This document shows, in pieces, positions 18,106 through 27,900 of a stretch of DNA of 64,000 nucleotides (positions within the stretch are counted from its first letter, which is position 1; each line of letters opens with the position of its first letter). The notes beneath the pieces are model-generated. The model worked only from the letters and a program-made list of their open reading frames with translations. It searched no databases and was not told the origin of the DNA. This DNA is from DASZUK01 sp963745595 (GTDB lineage: Bacteria > Actinomycetota > Acidimicrobiia > Acidimicrobiales > RAAP-2), in the NCBI GenBank assembly GCA_963745595.1, contig CAVUYB010000032.1:1-64000 (forward strand), read 5' to 3'. The position numbers and the translations under genes were made by a program.

Positions 18106-18573
18106 TCAGACGATCAAGCCGTTCGGGCGGGGCTTGTCCTCGGCTTCGAGCAGCGCGAAGTACGCGGCCAGCGTGCCCGGGCCGTCCATCACGCTTTCGA
18201 CGTTGCCGTCCGCGTCCAGGTTGAGGAGCGCCCCTTCGATGACGAACAGGACGTCCGTCACGCCGGTGTTCTCCGTCGGCACGTCGAGCGTGTGCACCGA
18301 GCTCGCCGGCTCGTAGATGTACGAGCCGGCCGTCGAATAGAAGTCGTACTCCAGGTAGTGCCACCGACCGGCCAGCGTGTACCCGTCGACCGGTCCCGTG
18401 TGCTTGTGGACCTGGAGGCGGACGCCCGGCTCGAACCGGTTGAGGATCACCCACGTGCCGTGCAGCGCGTCGTAGCGGACGACCTTCAGGCCGACGCCCG
18501 TCCCGGTGTTCGCGATCAGGGCGTCGTCCTCGCCGACGTGGCGAACGACGTCGGCCGGTGCGGTCGTCGTCAT
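18106..18573 (-). CDS. Cupin protein, 2,4'-dihydroxyacetophenone dioxygenase-like
   Basis: 155 residues, one cupin fold. Possible metal ligands are His in LQVHKHTGPVDGYTLAGRW (HxH...), and SSVHTLDVP in the second cupin motif. The overall pattern (GVGLKVVRYDALHGTWVILNRFEPG, YTLAGRWHYLEYDF, AGSYIYEPASSVHTL) is the 2,4'-dihydroxyacetophenone dioxygenase/ChrR-like family; that enzyme cleaves a C-C bond with O2 and Fe(II). Activity here is inferred from family only. It lies 57 bp upstream of the P450 in the same direction. Confidence 0.72.
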   Translation of the reverse strand: MTTTAPADVVRHVGEDDALIANTGTGVGLKVVRYDALHGTWVILNRFEPGVRLQVHKHTGPVDGYTLAGRWHYLEYDFYSTAGSYIYEPASSVHTLDVPTENTGVTDVLFVIEGALLNLDADGNVESVMDGPGTLAAYFALLEAEDKPRPNGLIV

Positions 18574-18655
18574 CGTGGTCCCCCCTCGTGTCCAGTGCCG
18601 GACGGGCTGACGACCCGTCAGATCGCCAGTATGCCAGGGCTGCCGCCGGCGGGGT

Positions 18656-19639
18656 TCAGGCGGTCGGCGCCAGGGCGCGGACCGACTCGGCCAGGTCGAT
18701 GCCGACCGGGATGACCGCCAGGGCGGGGATCGTCACGCCGTTGGCGACGTACCGGGCGACGTGCTCCCGGCAGGCCGCCGGCGACCCGTGGATGAACAGG
18801 TCGTCGACCACCTCGTCCGGGACCGCGGCCAGCGCGGCCTTCCGGTCACCCGATGCCCAGGCGTCCCACATCGGCTGGAGCGCCGCCCCCCGGCCGAGCC
18901 ACCGGTGGAACTCGGCGTACGCGCCGACGTTGAGGTACGCGGTGATCATCCGCCGGGCCGTGGCGCGGGCCGCGTCCGCGTCCTCCGTCGGGATGACGAA
19001 GATCCGGGCGACGATCTCCTTTCCCGGCCCGACCTCGGCCACCGCGGTCGCCACGTCCTCGGCCGACAGCCAGTTCAAGATGGCGCCGTCGCCCTCTCGG
19101 CCGGCCAGCCGGAGCATCCCCGACCGAAGTGCGGCGACGTAGATCGGCGGCACCTGCTCCGGCGGTAGCCCCAGTCGGAACCCCTGTACCTCGAACGTCT
19201 CGTACGTCGCCGTGACCTTCTCCCCGGCCAGCGCGGCTCGGAGGAACCGCAGCGTGTCGCGGACCCTTTGGTACGGACGGTCGTAGGGGATCCCGTTCCA
19301 CCGCCCGACGATGACGTCCGACGACGCCCCGAGGCCCAGGGCGAAACGGCCCGGCGCGGCGTCGGCGAGCCCGGCCACCGTCTGCGCCAACAACGCCGGT
19401 CCACGGGTGTACGCCGGCGCGATGGCGATCCCGAGCTGTAGCGTCGGGGCCCAGGCGGCCGCCAGCGCCAGCGGCGTGAACCCGTCGACGCCGTCCGACT
19501 CGGCCGACCAGACGTCCGTGTAGCCGAGGTCGACCAGCTCCTCGAACCACTCGCGGTGGGCGTGCAGGGGGACGCCGGCGAACGGGATCGTGATCCCGTA
19601 GCGGGCAGCGGGCGCGTCGGAACCGGTAGGCGTGGTCAT
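18656..19639 (-). CDS. LLM-class (luciferase-like) flavin/F420-dependent oxidoreductase
   Basis: 327 residues, TIM-barrel luciferase-like protein. Typical patterns are YGITIPFAGVPLHAHREWFEELVDLGYTDVWSAESDGVDGFTPLALA, TLQLGIAIAPAYTRGPALLAQTVAGLADAAPGRFALGLGASS and PYDRPYQRVRDTLRFLRAAL. In actinobacteria most such proteins use coenzyme F420; the motif set does not by itself rule out FMN. ATG 19639 was chosen over an in-frame GTG 9 bp upstream; neither has a clear ribosome site. Substrate unknown. It is in the leftward run aquaporin-PPK2-LLM-cupin-P450-Fpg. Confidence 0.85.
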   Translation of the reverse strand: MTTPTGSDAPAARYGITIPFAGVPLHAHREWFEELVDLGYTDVWSAESDGVDGFTPLALAAAWAPTLQLGIAIAPAYTRGPALLAQTVAGLADAAPGRFALGLGASSDVIVGRWNGIPYDRPYQRVRDTLRFLRAALAGEKVTATYETFEVQGFRLGLPPEQVPPIYVAALRSGMLRLAGREGDGAILNWLSAEDVATAVAEVGPGKEIVARIFVIPTEDADAARATARRMITAYLNVGAYAEFHRWLGRGAALQPMWDAWASGDRKAALAAVPDEVVDDLFIHGSPAACREHVARYVANGVTIPALAVIPVGIDLAESVRALAPTA

Positions 19640-19734
19640 GGGTGTCACTGTTGCACGGCGCCCCGCCGGTTGCCCGGTGCGCGGGGCCGGCCCGGCGACG
19701 TTCGGTCAGGCCCGGCCCCGGCGGTTGCCCGCTC

Positions 19735-19772
19735 AGGTGCCGGCGATTTAGGTGCCGACGATTTAGGTGCCG
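19735..19772. repeat. 15-bp tandem repeat at the PPK2 stop codon
   Basis: AGGTGCCGGCGATTT-type units at 19735, 19750 and (partial) 19765. The last copy carries the PPK2 stop codon (TAA on the minus strand), so the repeat extends outward from the gene end. Confidence 0.75.
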
Positions 19773-20578
19773 TAGTCCGCGCCGGTCGATGGCGGCGGCT
19801 CGATGCCGCAGCGCCGCATGCCGGCTTCGACGCGATCGATGATCGTGTGCAGCACCGCAACGCGGCCAAACCGCTTCTGCTCGGCCGCGATGACGTCCCA
19901 CGGTGCGCCCGGGTGGTCGGTGGCGGCCAGCATGTCCTCGACTGCGGCCTCGTACTCCGCCCGCCGGCCTCGGTTCCGCCAGTCGTCGTCGGTCAGCTTC
20001 CACCGCTTGAGCGGGTGCTGTCGGCGAGCCTCGAACCGTTTGAGCTGTTCGTCGTCCGAGATGTGCAGCCAGAGCTTGACGAGGATCATCCCGTCGGCGA
20101 CGAGCGACGTCTCGTAGTCGGTGATCTCGTCGTACGCCCGCCGCCATTGCGCCTCGGTAGCGAACCCCTCGACCCGTTCGACGAGGACGCGGCCGTACCA
20201 CGACCGGTCGAGCACGGCCATCCCGCCCCAGCCCGGGATGGCGGCGGCGAACCGCAGCAGGTACTGATGGCGAAGCTCGTCCGGCGTCGGCACGCCGAAC
20301 TCGGCCACCCGGACGTGCCGAGGGTCGAGCGGCGCGACGAGCCGCTGGATCGCCCCGCCCTTGCCGGACGCGTCCCAGCCCTCGAAGAGCACGCAGACCG
20401 GAGGCCCGAAGCGGCCGCCATGGTGCGCGCCGTTGAGCCGGTCGGCGTCGACGAGGCCGGCGTTGACGAGCCGGAGATGGAGGAGCCGACGCTGCGCCGC
20501 GGCCAGCTGGGCCGAACCTTCGTCACTGCTCAGCCGGGCCGACAGGTCGACCGCGTCGAGCCGCGAGAGAACCGTCAT
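19763..20578 (-). CDS. ppk2: Polyphosphate kinase 2 family protein
   Basis: 271 residues. Walker A FEGWDASGKGGAIQRL, Walker B LDRSWYGRVLVERVEG and the lid region HISDDEQLKRFEARRQHPLKRWKLTDDDW are diagnostic of PPK2, which transfers phosphate from polyphosphate to nucleoside mono- or diphosphates. Sub-class (AMP, ADP or both) cannot be settled by eye. ATG start at 20578, 57 bp after the aquaporin stop. The C-terminus ends in PPSTGADYGT at a tandem repeat. Single PPK2 domain, so this is not the two-domain PAP type. Confidence 0.92.
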   Translation of the reverse strand: MTVLSRLDAVDLSARLSSDEGSAQLAAAQRRLLHLRLVNAGLVDADRLNGAHHGGRFGPPVCVLFEGWDASGKGGAIQRLVAPLDPRHVRVAEFGVPTPDELRHQYLLRFAAAIPGWGGMAVLDRSWYGRVLVERVEGFATEAQWRRAYDEITDYETSLVADGMILVKLWLHISDDEQLKRFEARRQHPLKRWKLTDDDWRNRGRRAEYEAAVEDMLAATDHPGAPWDVIAAEQKRFGRVAVLHTIIDRVEAGMRRCGIEPPPSTGADYGT

Positions 20579-20635
20579 CCTCGGTGGTCCGGCTGGTGGT
20601 CGGGCGATCAGGCCGTCGAACTTCGGCGGTCGGAC

Positions 20636-21406
20636 TCAGGCGGTCGGGATGGGGTCGAGCGACGGCTCCGGCTCGCCCGGCTCCTTGCTCTCCGGGTACC
20701 GGGGGTAGAAGAAGACGTGAGCTACCGCGGCGATCGCCCCGCCGACGAGCGGCGCCACGATGAACAGCCAGACCTGGCTGAGCGCCGTCCCACCGACGAC
20801 GAGGGCCGGGCCGAGGCTCCGGGCCGGGTTGACCGACGTCCCGGTGATCGGGATGCCGATCAGGTGGACGACCGTGAGCGTCAGCCCGATCACCATGCCG
20901 GCCGTCGCCGCGTTGGCCATCTTGTCGGTCACGCCGAGGATGACGAAGACGAAGAGCGCGGTGAGGACGACCTCGGCCAAGAACGCGCCGCCGGCGCTGA
21001 TGTGGATGAGCGACGCCTTGCCGTAGCCGTCGGTGCCGAGTCCGGTCCTCGTCCGGCTGTAGAACGGCGACGCCGAGAACAGCGCCCATAGGAGCAGTGA
21101 GCCGACGATCCCGCCGGCGAACTGGACGATCCAATAGCCGATGGCCTCGACCGGTTCGATCCGCCGGGCGACGAGCGCGCCGAGCGTGACTGCCGGGTTG
21201 ACGTGGCAGCCCGAGATCGGACCGAGCACGTACGCCAGGCCCAGCAACGTCAGGCCGAACGCGAGCGCCGTGGCCACGACGCCGGCGGCGACGCTGCCGC
21301 CGTCGAACTTGAAGCCGAACATGAGCGTCGCCACTCCGACGGCGAAGAAGACCAATAGGAGCGTTCCCAGGAACTCCGCTGCAAGCTTTCGAACCACGAC
21401 GCCCAC
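20636..21406 (-). CDS. aqpZ: Aquaporin (MIP family)
   Basis: 256 residues, six TM helices and two half-helices with both NPA boxes: GCHVNPAVTLGAL and GTSVNPARSLGPALV. The start GTG 21406 gives VVVRKLAAEFLGTLLLVFFAVG. The Ser/Thr before NPA-R and the His in HLIGIPITGTSVNPAR fit an AqpZ-like water channel rather than a wide glycerol channel, which would have Asp after the second NPA-R. Putative water pore in the cytoplasmic membrane. The symbol is a best fit, not proven. It is the first gene of the leftward run. Confidence 0.88.
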   Translation of the reverse strand: MGVVVRKLAAEFLGTLLLVFFAVGVATLMFGFKFDGGSVAAGVVATALAFGLTLLGLAYVLGPISGCHVNPAVTLGALVARRIEPVEAIGYWIVQFAGGIVGSLLLWALFSASPFYSRTRTGLGTDGYGKASLIHISAGGAFLAEVVLTALFVFVILGVTDKMANAATAGMVIGLTLTVVHLIGIPITGTSVNPARSLGPALVVGGTALSQVWLFIVAPLVGGAIAAVAHVFFYPRYPESKEPGEPEPSLDPIPTA

Positions 21407-21549
21407 CTTTCGTCAGCCGATAGGACGCCCCCTCCGTCGCTGGCCGCGTGTCAGCACATCGCCAACGATTTCGACCCTACCTCCGGTGTCCCATCCGCAG
21501 CGGTGATGGTGGGTCTCTGCCGGTCTGATGGCTCCGTACGATGGGCGTC

Positions 21550-22523
21550 ATGAGCAACCTCGACCCGTCTCCGGTCGCGGTCGACCTGCCGGCTCCCCGT
21601 CGGCCGACCGGTCCGCGTTCGAGTTGATCGCGCCTCGGCGGGCGCCGGTCGGCGAGTCGACGGAGGTCGCCCGGTACCTGCCGCGCCGGGGCCGGACGAC
21701 GGTCGGCGCATGGTGCTTCCTCGACTACTACGGGCCCGACGACGTTGCTGCCGGGCCGGGCATGCGCGTCGGTCCGCATCCTCATATCGGCCTTCAGACG
21801 GTCACGTGGCTGCTCGACGGCGAGGTGCTCCACCGCGACAGCCTCGGCAGCGTCCAGCCGATCCGGCCCGGCCAGCTCAACCTGATGACGGCCGGCGCCG
21901 GGATCGCCCACGCGGAGGTGTCGCCGGACCCGCACCCGCGGTGGCTCCACGGGCTCCAGCTGTGGGTCGCCCTGCCCGACGCCGACCGGCTCGCCCCGCC
22001 GGCTTTCGAGCACCATCCCGACCTCCCCGTGCTCGACGCCGGCGCGGCGTCGGTGACCGTTCTCGTCGGCGACGTCGGTGGCGTCGCGTCGCCGGCGACG
22101 ACCTTCTCGCCCTTGGTCGGTGCCGACGTGCGGGCTTCCGCCCCGCGCCGGTCGTCGGTGCCGCTCGAACCCGGCTTCGAGCACGCGGTGCTCGTCGTCG
22201 ACGGGTCGGTCGTCGTCGACGACGTGAGGCTCTCGGCCGGCGACTGCGCCTACCTCGGCCGCGACCGCCGGCAGCTCGTCGTCGCCGGCGACCCGGCCGG
22301 CCGGTTCCTGCTGCTCGGCGGCGAGCCGTTCACCGAACCGCTCGTGATGTGGTGGAACTTCGTCGGCCGAACGGCCGACGAGATCGCCGACGCCCGGGCC
22401 GACTGGGAGGCCGGGCGCCGCTTCGGCAGTGTCGCCGAGAACGTCGCCGGCGAACCCGGCGACCGGGTACCCGCGCCGCCGCTCCCGCCCGGGAGGTTGA
22501 CGGCCGGCGGTGACCCGGCCTGA
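21550..22523 (+). CDS. Pirin family protein, probable N-terminal frameshift
   Basis: Bicupin of the pirin family. Metal ligands: GPHPHIGLQTVTWLLDGEVLHRDS (three His) and GIAHAEVSP (His, Glu). The family N-terminus 'MSNLDxxPxxVD' is present at ATG 21550 (MSNLDPSPVAVDLPAPR), but in a frame that stops at about 21627; the rest (SADRSAFELIAPRRAPVGEST onwards) lies in the next frame. One base is missing near 21595-21605, so I join the two. An alternative is a single frame from 21528 with a non-homologous start. Pirins act as quercetinases or transcription cofactors; which holds here is unknown. Convergent with the Ddn-like gene. Confidence 0.82.
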
Positions 22524-22531
22524 CGCCGGAG

Positions 22532-22556
22532 GTCCGGCCGTCTCAGCCGGCCGGAC
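22532..22556. terminator. Candidate bidirectional terminator between pirin and ddn-like genes
   Basis: GTCCGGCC (22532-22539) and GGCCGGAC (22549-22556) pair perfectly with a 9-nt loop, in the 19-bp gap between convergent genes; it includes the stop of the Ddn-like gene. No T-tract on either side, as is common in high-GC genomes. Confidence 0.5.
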
Positions 22557-22989
22557 AGAGCCGGACGACCGGCAGCTCGCGGTCCGTCAGCTCCTGGTAG
22601 TGGTCCCAGCCGGCGTAGAAGCCGGCCAACCGGGGCCATAGGTCGGCCTTGGCCGTTCCCCGGAGCACATCGGCCACCACCGGGATCTTTCGCCGTCCGA
22701 CCTGGACGTCGGCGGCCGGTGTCGCCTCCAGGTTGAGCAGCCACGCCGGCGGCTGGTCACGCCCGCCGTTCGATGCAACGACGACGAGATCGTCGCCGTC
22801 GGCCAGGTAGAGCAGCGGGGTCGTCCGGCGTGTCCCGGTCCGGCGGCCGACGGTCGTGAGGAGGAGGAACGGCCCGACCCGGCTCCGGTGGCCGACGACG
22901 CCGCCGGTCGCCCGGTAGACGTGGCGGTGCAGCCGGTAGAACCACGGCCCGACCGACCGGTCGAAGGCCACCGCATGCTTGGGGTTCAT
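22543..22989 (-). CDS. Deazaflavin (F420)-dependent nitroreductase/quinone reductase, Ddn family
   Basis: 148 residues from ATG 22989. The split-barrel motif set FYRLHRHVYRATGGVVGHRSRVGPFLLLTTVGRRTGTRRTTPLLYLADGDDLVVVASNGG is the Ddn/DUF385 signature, including GRRTGxxRxxPL and SNGGRDQPPAWLLNLEA. Such proteins bind F420H2 and reduce quinones or nitro compounds at the membrane. This gene supports F420 synthesis in the host. The frame is open upstream to 23253 but that part would overlap the imuA promoter. Divergent from the SOS operon. Confidence 0.88.
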   Translation of the reverse strand: MNPKHAVAFDRSVGPWFYRLHRHVYRATGGVVGHRSRVGPFLLLTTVGRRTGTRRTTPLLYLADGDDLVVVASNGGRDQPPAWLLNLEATPAADVQVGRRKIPVVADVLRGTAKADLWPRLAGFYAGWDHYQELTDRELPVVRLCPAG

Positions 22990-23061
22990 GCCGAAACGGT
23001 ACTGAGCCGTAAGCGCCCGGTGGTCCCGGGAGACAGCGGCGGCCGGCGGTGGGTACTGTAG

Positions 23062-23075
23062 CGAACATATGTTCG
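23062..23075 (+). promoter_or_regulatory. LexA (SOS) box overlapping the imuA start
   Basis: Perfect palindrome CGAACATATGTTCG, matching the actinobacterial/Gram-positive LexA consensus CGAACN4GTTCG. A TACTGT hexamer at 23054-23059 could be the -10, which would put transcription start at or next to the ATG at 23069 inside the box. Confidence 0.82.
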
Positions 23076-23761
23076 GCTCTTCGGGCACCGCCTCCCTGCG
23101 TCCCACCCGGGTGCGACCCGGCGATCCGGTGACGCTCGGCGAGCTCGCCGAACGGGTCCGGCCGACCACCGCCAGCCGGACCCGGCTGCTGCCGGTGCCC
23201 GATGCCTTGGCCGCGCTCCTGCCCGACGGTGGGCTGCGCCGGGGCAGCGTCATCCGCTGCAGTGGGGGAGGGGCCCTCAGCCTCGCCCTCGCCGCGGCCG
23301 GCGCGGCGTCGGCCGCCGGCTCGTGGTGCGGTCTCGTCGGCGTCGACGACGTCGGCGCCCTCGCCGCGGCCGGCTACGGCGTCGATCTCCACCGGCTGGC
23401 CGTCGTTCGGGCCCCGGCCGCCCAGTGGGCCGTGGCGGTCGGCCGGCTGCTCGACGGTCTCGACGTCGTCGTCGTCCGACCGCCCGGTCGTCCGCGACCG
23501 CCGGCCGTCCGCTCGCTGGCCGCCCGGGCCCGGGAGCGGCGGGCCGTCCTGATCGTGCTCGCTGGCCGCGCCCGCTGGCCCGAGCCGACCGACGTCGGCC
23601 TCCGCGTGGCCGACGGGCGGTGGCATGGGCTCGACCGGGGGGCCGGCCGCCTCCAGGCCCGCCGGGTCACCGTCGTCGCCGACGGACGGGGACCGGCGGC
23701 CCGGCCGATCCGGTGTGAGCTGTGGTTGCCGGCCGCCACCGGTCGGCTTGCCGCCGCGTAG
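23069..23761 (+). CDS. imuA: ImuA-type protein of the SOS mutasome
   Basis: 230 residues; divergent RecA/SulA-like protein that, with ImuB and DnaE2, forms the inducible mutasome. Visible: LPVPDALAALLPDGGLRRGSVIRCSGGGALSLALAAAG (degenerate P-loop region), SWCGLVGVDDVGALAAAGYGVDLHRLAVVRAP, and DVVVVRPPGRPRPPAVRSLAARARERRAVLIVLA. The listed ATG lies inside the LexA box, which suggests a leaderless message; an in-frame GTG at 23111 is the alternative start. Assignment rests on gene order more than sequence, because ImuA proteins are poorly conserved. The stop is 8 bp before imuB. Confidence 0.82.
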   Translation: MFGSSGTASLRPTRVRPGDPVTLGELAERVRPTTASRTRLLPVPDALAALLPDGGLRRGSVIRCSGGGALSLALAAAGAASAAGSWCGLVGVDDVGALAAAGYGVDLHRLAVVRAPAAQWAVAVGRLLDGLDVVVVRPPGRPRPPAVRSLAARARERRAVLIVLAGRARWPEPTDVGLRVADGRWHGLDRGAGRLQARRVTVVADGRGPAARPIRCELWLPAATGRLAAA

Positions 23762-23769
23762 GGACGGCC

Positions 23770-24903
23770 ATGGAGCGGTTGCTGCTGATCGGCTGCCCGG
23801 CGCTGATGGCGCCTGACGACGGCGGTCAGGTCCTCCGGCAGCTCGCCGCCCTTATGGAGGCCCTCGCCGAGATCTGCCCTTGGATCGACCCCGTCCGTCC
23901 CGGCGTCCTGGCGCTCCCGGTCCGGGGGCCGGCCCGTTACTTCGGCGGAGAGAAGGCCGTGCTGGAGCGGGTAGCCGACATCGTCGGGGTCTCCCACGAC
24001 GACGTGCTCCTGGGGGTGGCCGACGGGGTGTTCGCCGCCGCCCTCGCCGCCCTCGCCGGTTGCCTCGTCGCCCCCGGCGCGACGCCGGCCTTCCTCGCCC
24101 CCTGGCCGGTGGCCACCGTGGCCGAGCCGGAGCTGGCCGATCTGCTCGTCCGGCTCGGGCTGCCCACCCTCGGCGCGTTCGCCGCCCTGCCCGCCCGCGA
24201 TGTCATCGCCCGCCTCGGGAGCGACGGCGCCCTCCGTCACCGGATCGCCCGCGGGCTCGACGGCGAGCGGCCCGGCTACCGGGTTTCCGACCTCGCCGCC
24301 CGGCTCGCCGCCCTCGACCGCCACGTCCCCCTGCGGAACCACCAACCCGGTTTCTGGGGAGGGGTCAGCGCGGCCGACGAGCGGGCGGCCGAGGCGCTCG
24401 TCGGCCTGCAGCGACAGCTCGGGCCCGAAGCGGTCGCGGTCGTCTCGACGGCCGGCGGGCGTGGCCCGGCCGACCGCGCCCGCTTCACGTCCTGGCGGGC
24501 CGACCAGCCGGTCCCCGACGCCGCGCGGGGGGCCCCGGCCGGGGTCGACGACGGTTCGCTCGCCGAGCCGTGGCCCGGCCGGTTGCCGGCGCCGTTCCCG
24601 GCCCGGGTGCCCGACGCGGGCCCGCCGGCTGAGCTCGTCGACCGGGCCGGCGCCCCGGTGGCCGTCACGATCCGAGGACTGCTGACCGCGGTGCCGGACC
24701 GGCTGTCGGTGGCCGGCGAGCGCTGGGCCGCGGTCACCGACTGGAGCGCGCCGTGGCCGGTCGACGAGCGGTGGTGGTCACCGGACCGGCACCGCTCGGT
24801 CCGCCTGCAGGTGGCCACCGCCGACGGGCGGGCCCACCTCCTGGCGGCCGGACACTCCTCGGCGGGGGATGGGGGCTGGCGGCTCGAAGCGAGCTACGAC
24901 TGA
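23770..24903 (+). CDS. imuB: ImuB-type Y-family polymerase homologue, N-terminally shortened
   Basis: 377 residues, where family members are usually near 500. Conserved middle: IDPVRPGVLALPVRGPARYFGGEKAVLERVADIVG, LGVADGVFAAALAA, LADLLVRLGLPTLGAFAALPARDVIARLG, then the little-finger and C-terminal parts (LVGLQRQLGPEAVAVVSTAGGRGPADRARF). The usual first about 70-80 residues (fingers and first palm strands) are missing: the protein passes from LLLIGCPALMAPDDGG straight to the region just before ARYFGGE. ImuB is catalytically inactive and scaffolds DnaE2 to the beta clamp, so the loss may be tolerated. The TGA overlaps the dnaE2 ATG (TGATG). Confidence 0.85.
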   Translation: MERLLLIGCPALMAPDDGGQVLRQLAALMEALAEICPWIDPVRPGVLALPVRGPARYFGGEKAVLERVADIVGVSHDDVLLGVADGVFAAALAALAGCLVAPGATPAFLAPWPVATVAEPELADLLVRLGLPTLGAFAALPARDVIARLGSDGALRHRIARGLDGERPGYRVSDLAARLAALDRHVPLRNHQPGFWGGVSAADERAAEALVGLQRQLGPEAVAVVSTAGGRGPADRARFTSWRADQPVPDAARGAPAGVDDGSLAEPWPGRLPAPFPARVPDAGPPAELVDRAGAPVAVTIRGLLTAVPDRLSVAGERWAAVTDWSAPWPVDERWWSPDRHRSVRLQVATADGRAHLLAAGHSSAGDGGWRLEASYD

Positions 24904-27900
24904 TGGGCGACGACCTGCCCTATGCCGAGCTGCCCAGTACCGAGCCGGCCTATGCCGAGCTGCACTGCCACTCCAACTTCTCTTTCCTCGACGGCGCGTC
25001 CCATCCCGAGGCGCTCGTCGCCGAGGCCGTCCGCCACGGCCTCGCCGCGCTGGCCCTGACCGACCACGACGGCCTGTACGGCGTCGTCCGCTTCCACGAG
25101 GCCGCCGCCGCGGCTGGGCTGGCGACGGTGTTCGGCGCCGAGCTGACCCTGTCGCCGGCCGGGCCGCGCACCGGCGAGCCGGACCCGGCCGGGCAGCATC
25201 TCGTCGTCCTCGCTCGCAACCCCGACGGGTACGCCCGGCTCAGCCGGACCATCGCCGACGCCCATCTGGCCGCGGGGGAGAAGGGGCGCCCGGCCGTCCG
25301 GTTGGACGACCTCGCCGGCGCCCACGGCGGTCATTGGCAGGTGCTGACCGGCTGTCGCAAGGGCGCCGTCCCGGCCGCGGTCGTCGCCGACGGCCCCCGC
25401 GCCGCCCGGCGCGAGCTCGACCGCCTCGTCGACGTGTTCGGCCGCGAGCACGTCGCGGTCGAGCTGTGGGACCACGGCGATCCGCTCGACTCGACCCGCA
25501 ACGACGCGCTCGCTCTCCTCGCCGCCCAGGCCGACATCGACCTCGTTGCCACCAACAACGTCCACTACGCCCGTCCGGCCGACTTCGCGCTGGCCGGCAC
25601 CGTCGCCGCGGTGCGGGCCAACCGACCACTCGACCGGCTCGCCGGCTGGCTGCCGGCATCGGCTGCGGCCGCCCTGCGGTCCGGCGCCGAGCAGGCCCGG
25701 CGGTTCGCCCGCTGGCCCGGCGTCGTCGCCCGGGCGGCCGAGATCGGCGCGGCGTGCGCGTTCGACCTGCAACTGATGGCACCCCGGCTCCCGACCTACC
25801 AGGTGCCGACGGGGCACACCGAACAGAGCTGGCTGACCGAGCTGATCGAGCGGCGCGCCCCCCGGCGCTACGGGCCGCGCGACCACGAGACCGTCGCCGG
25901 TGCCTGGGCCCGGCTCGACGAGGAGCTCGCGACCATCGGCACGCTCGGCTTCGCCGGCTACTTCCTGACCGTCTTCGACATCGCCCAGTTCTGCCGGACC
26001 CACGACATCTACTGTCAGGGCCGCGGCTCGGCCGCCACCTCCGCCGTCTGCTACGTCCTCGATATCACCGTCGTCGACGCGGTCGACCGGAAACTGCTCT
26101 TCGCCCGTTTCCTGAGCCCGACCCGCGAGGGCGCGCCGGACATCGACCTCGACATCGAGTCCGGCCGGCGCGAGGAGGTGATCCAGTACGTCTACGAGAA
26201 GTACGACCGCCGGCACACCGCTCAGGTCGCCAACGTCATCACGTACCGCCACCGCTCCGCCGTCCGCGACGTCGGCAAGGCCCTCGGTCACCCGTCCGAC
26301 CAGCTCGACCGGTGGGCCAAGGCGACCGACCGGGACCAGGCCGTCGGCGACCGCGACGACGTTCCTCCACTCGTCCGCCAGCTGGCCGGCCAGTTGCTCG
26401 GCTCCCCCCGCCATCTCGGCATCCACTCCGGCGGCATGGTCATCTGCGACCGCCCGGTCGTCGACGTCTGCCCGGTCGAGCCGGCCCGGATGCCCGGGCG
26501 AACGGTCCTGCAGTGGGACAAGGACGACTGCGCCACCATCGGGCTCGTCAAGTTCGACCTGCTCGGCCTCGGGATGCTCGAAGCCCTGCACCACATGGTC
26601 GACCTCGTCCGCGAGCATCATCACGTCGAGCTCGACCTCGCCACCCTGCCGGACGAGGACGCGGTCTACGACCTGCTGGGCCGGGCCGACACCGTCGGCG
26701 TCTTCCAGGTCGAGAGCCGGGCCCAGATGGGGACCCTGCCCCGCGTGCAGCCCCGCAACCTCTACGAGCTCGCCGTCGAGGTCGCGCTGATCCGGCCCGG
26801 CCCGATCCAGGGCAACGCCGTCCATCCGTACATCCGCCGCAAGCGCGGTCGGGAGCCTGTCGTCTACCTCCACCCGTCACTCGAACAGATGATGAAGCCC
26901 GCCCTCGAGCGGATCCTCGGCCGGACGCTCGGCGTCCCGCTCTTCCAGGAGCAACTGATGGAGATCACCGTCGAGGTTGCCGGGCTGTCGGTCGCCGAGG
27001 CCGACGAGCTGCGCCGGGCCATGAGCCACAAGCGTTCCGGTGAGCTGATGGCCGGCCTGCGGGCCCGGCTGTTCGCCGGCATGGCCGATCGGGGGGTGCC
27101 CGAGATCGTGCAGAAGGACATCGTCGAACGGCTCTCCTCTTTCACCAGCTTCGGCTTCCCCGAGTCCCACGCCCTTTCCTTCGCCGCCCTCGTCTACTCC
27201 TCGGCCTGGTTGAAGCTGCACTACCCCGCGGCCTTCACCGCCGGCCTGCTCAACGCCCAGCCGATGGGGTTCTGGTCACCCCAGAGCCTGCTCGCCGACG
27301 CCAAGCGCCACGGTGTCGTCGTCCACCGACCCGACGTCAACGCCAGCGCGGTCGGTGCCCGACCAGGCGCAGTGGACCTTGCGGCCGATGCCCGGGCCGC
27401 CGCCGGTCGGGCCGCCGCCGACGAGCGCGGCGGAGGCGGCGGCGGAACTAGGGGCGGTGCAGCCGGCGGCGGGTGGCTCGATCCCGGGACTCCGGCGATC
27501 CGCCTGGGCCTCGCGTCCGTCCGGGCCGTCGGGGAGGAGACCGCGGCCCGACTGGTCGCCGGTCAGCCGTGGGGGAGCCAGGAGGAGCTCGTCCGCCGCG
27601 GTGGCCTGACCCGATCGCAATTGGAGGCCCTCGCCCTCGCCGGCGCGCTCGATCGATTGACCGGCGACCAGCAACGGTCGCGGCGGCCGCTGGTCTGGAC
27701 GGCCGGCGCGGCGGCCGAGTCCACCTTGGGCCATCTTCCGGGCATCGTCACCGGCGCGAATCCGCCGCCGCTCCCGGTGCCGTCGCCGCTCGAAGCGATC
27801 GCCGACGATCTTTGGGCCATCGGCGTGACCCCGGAACGCACGGCCATCGAACTGGTCCGGACGACACTGGCCCGCCGGGGGGTGGTCCCCGCCCGGACAC

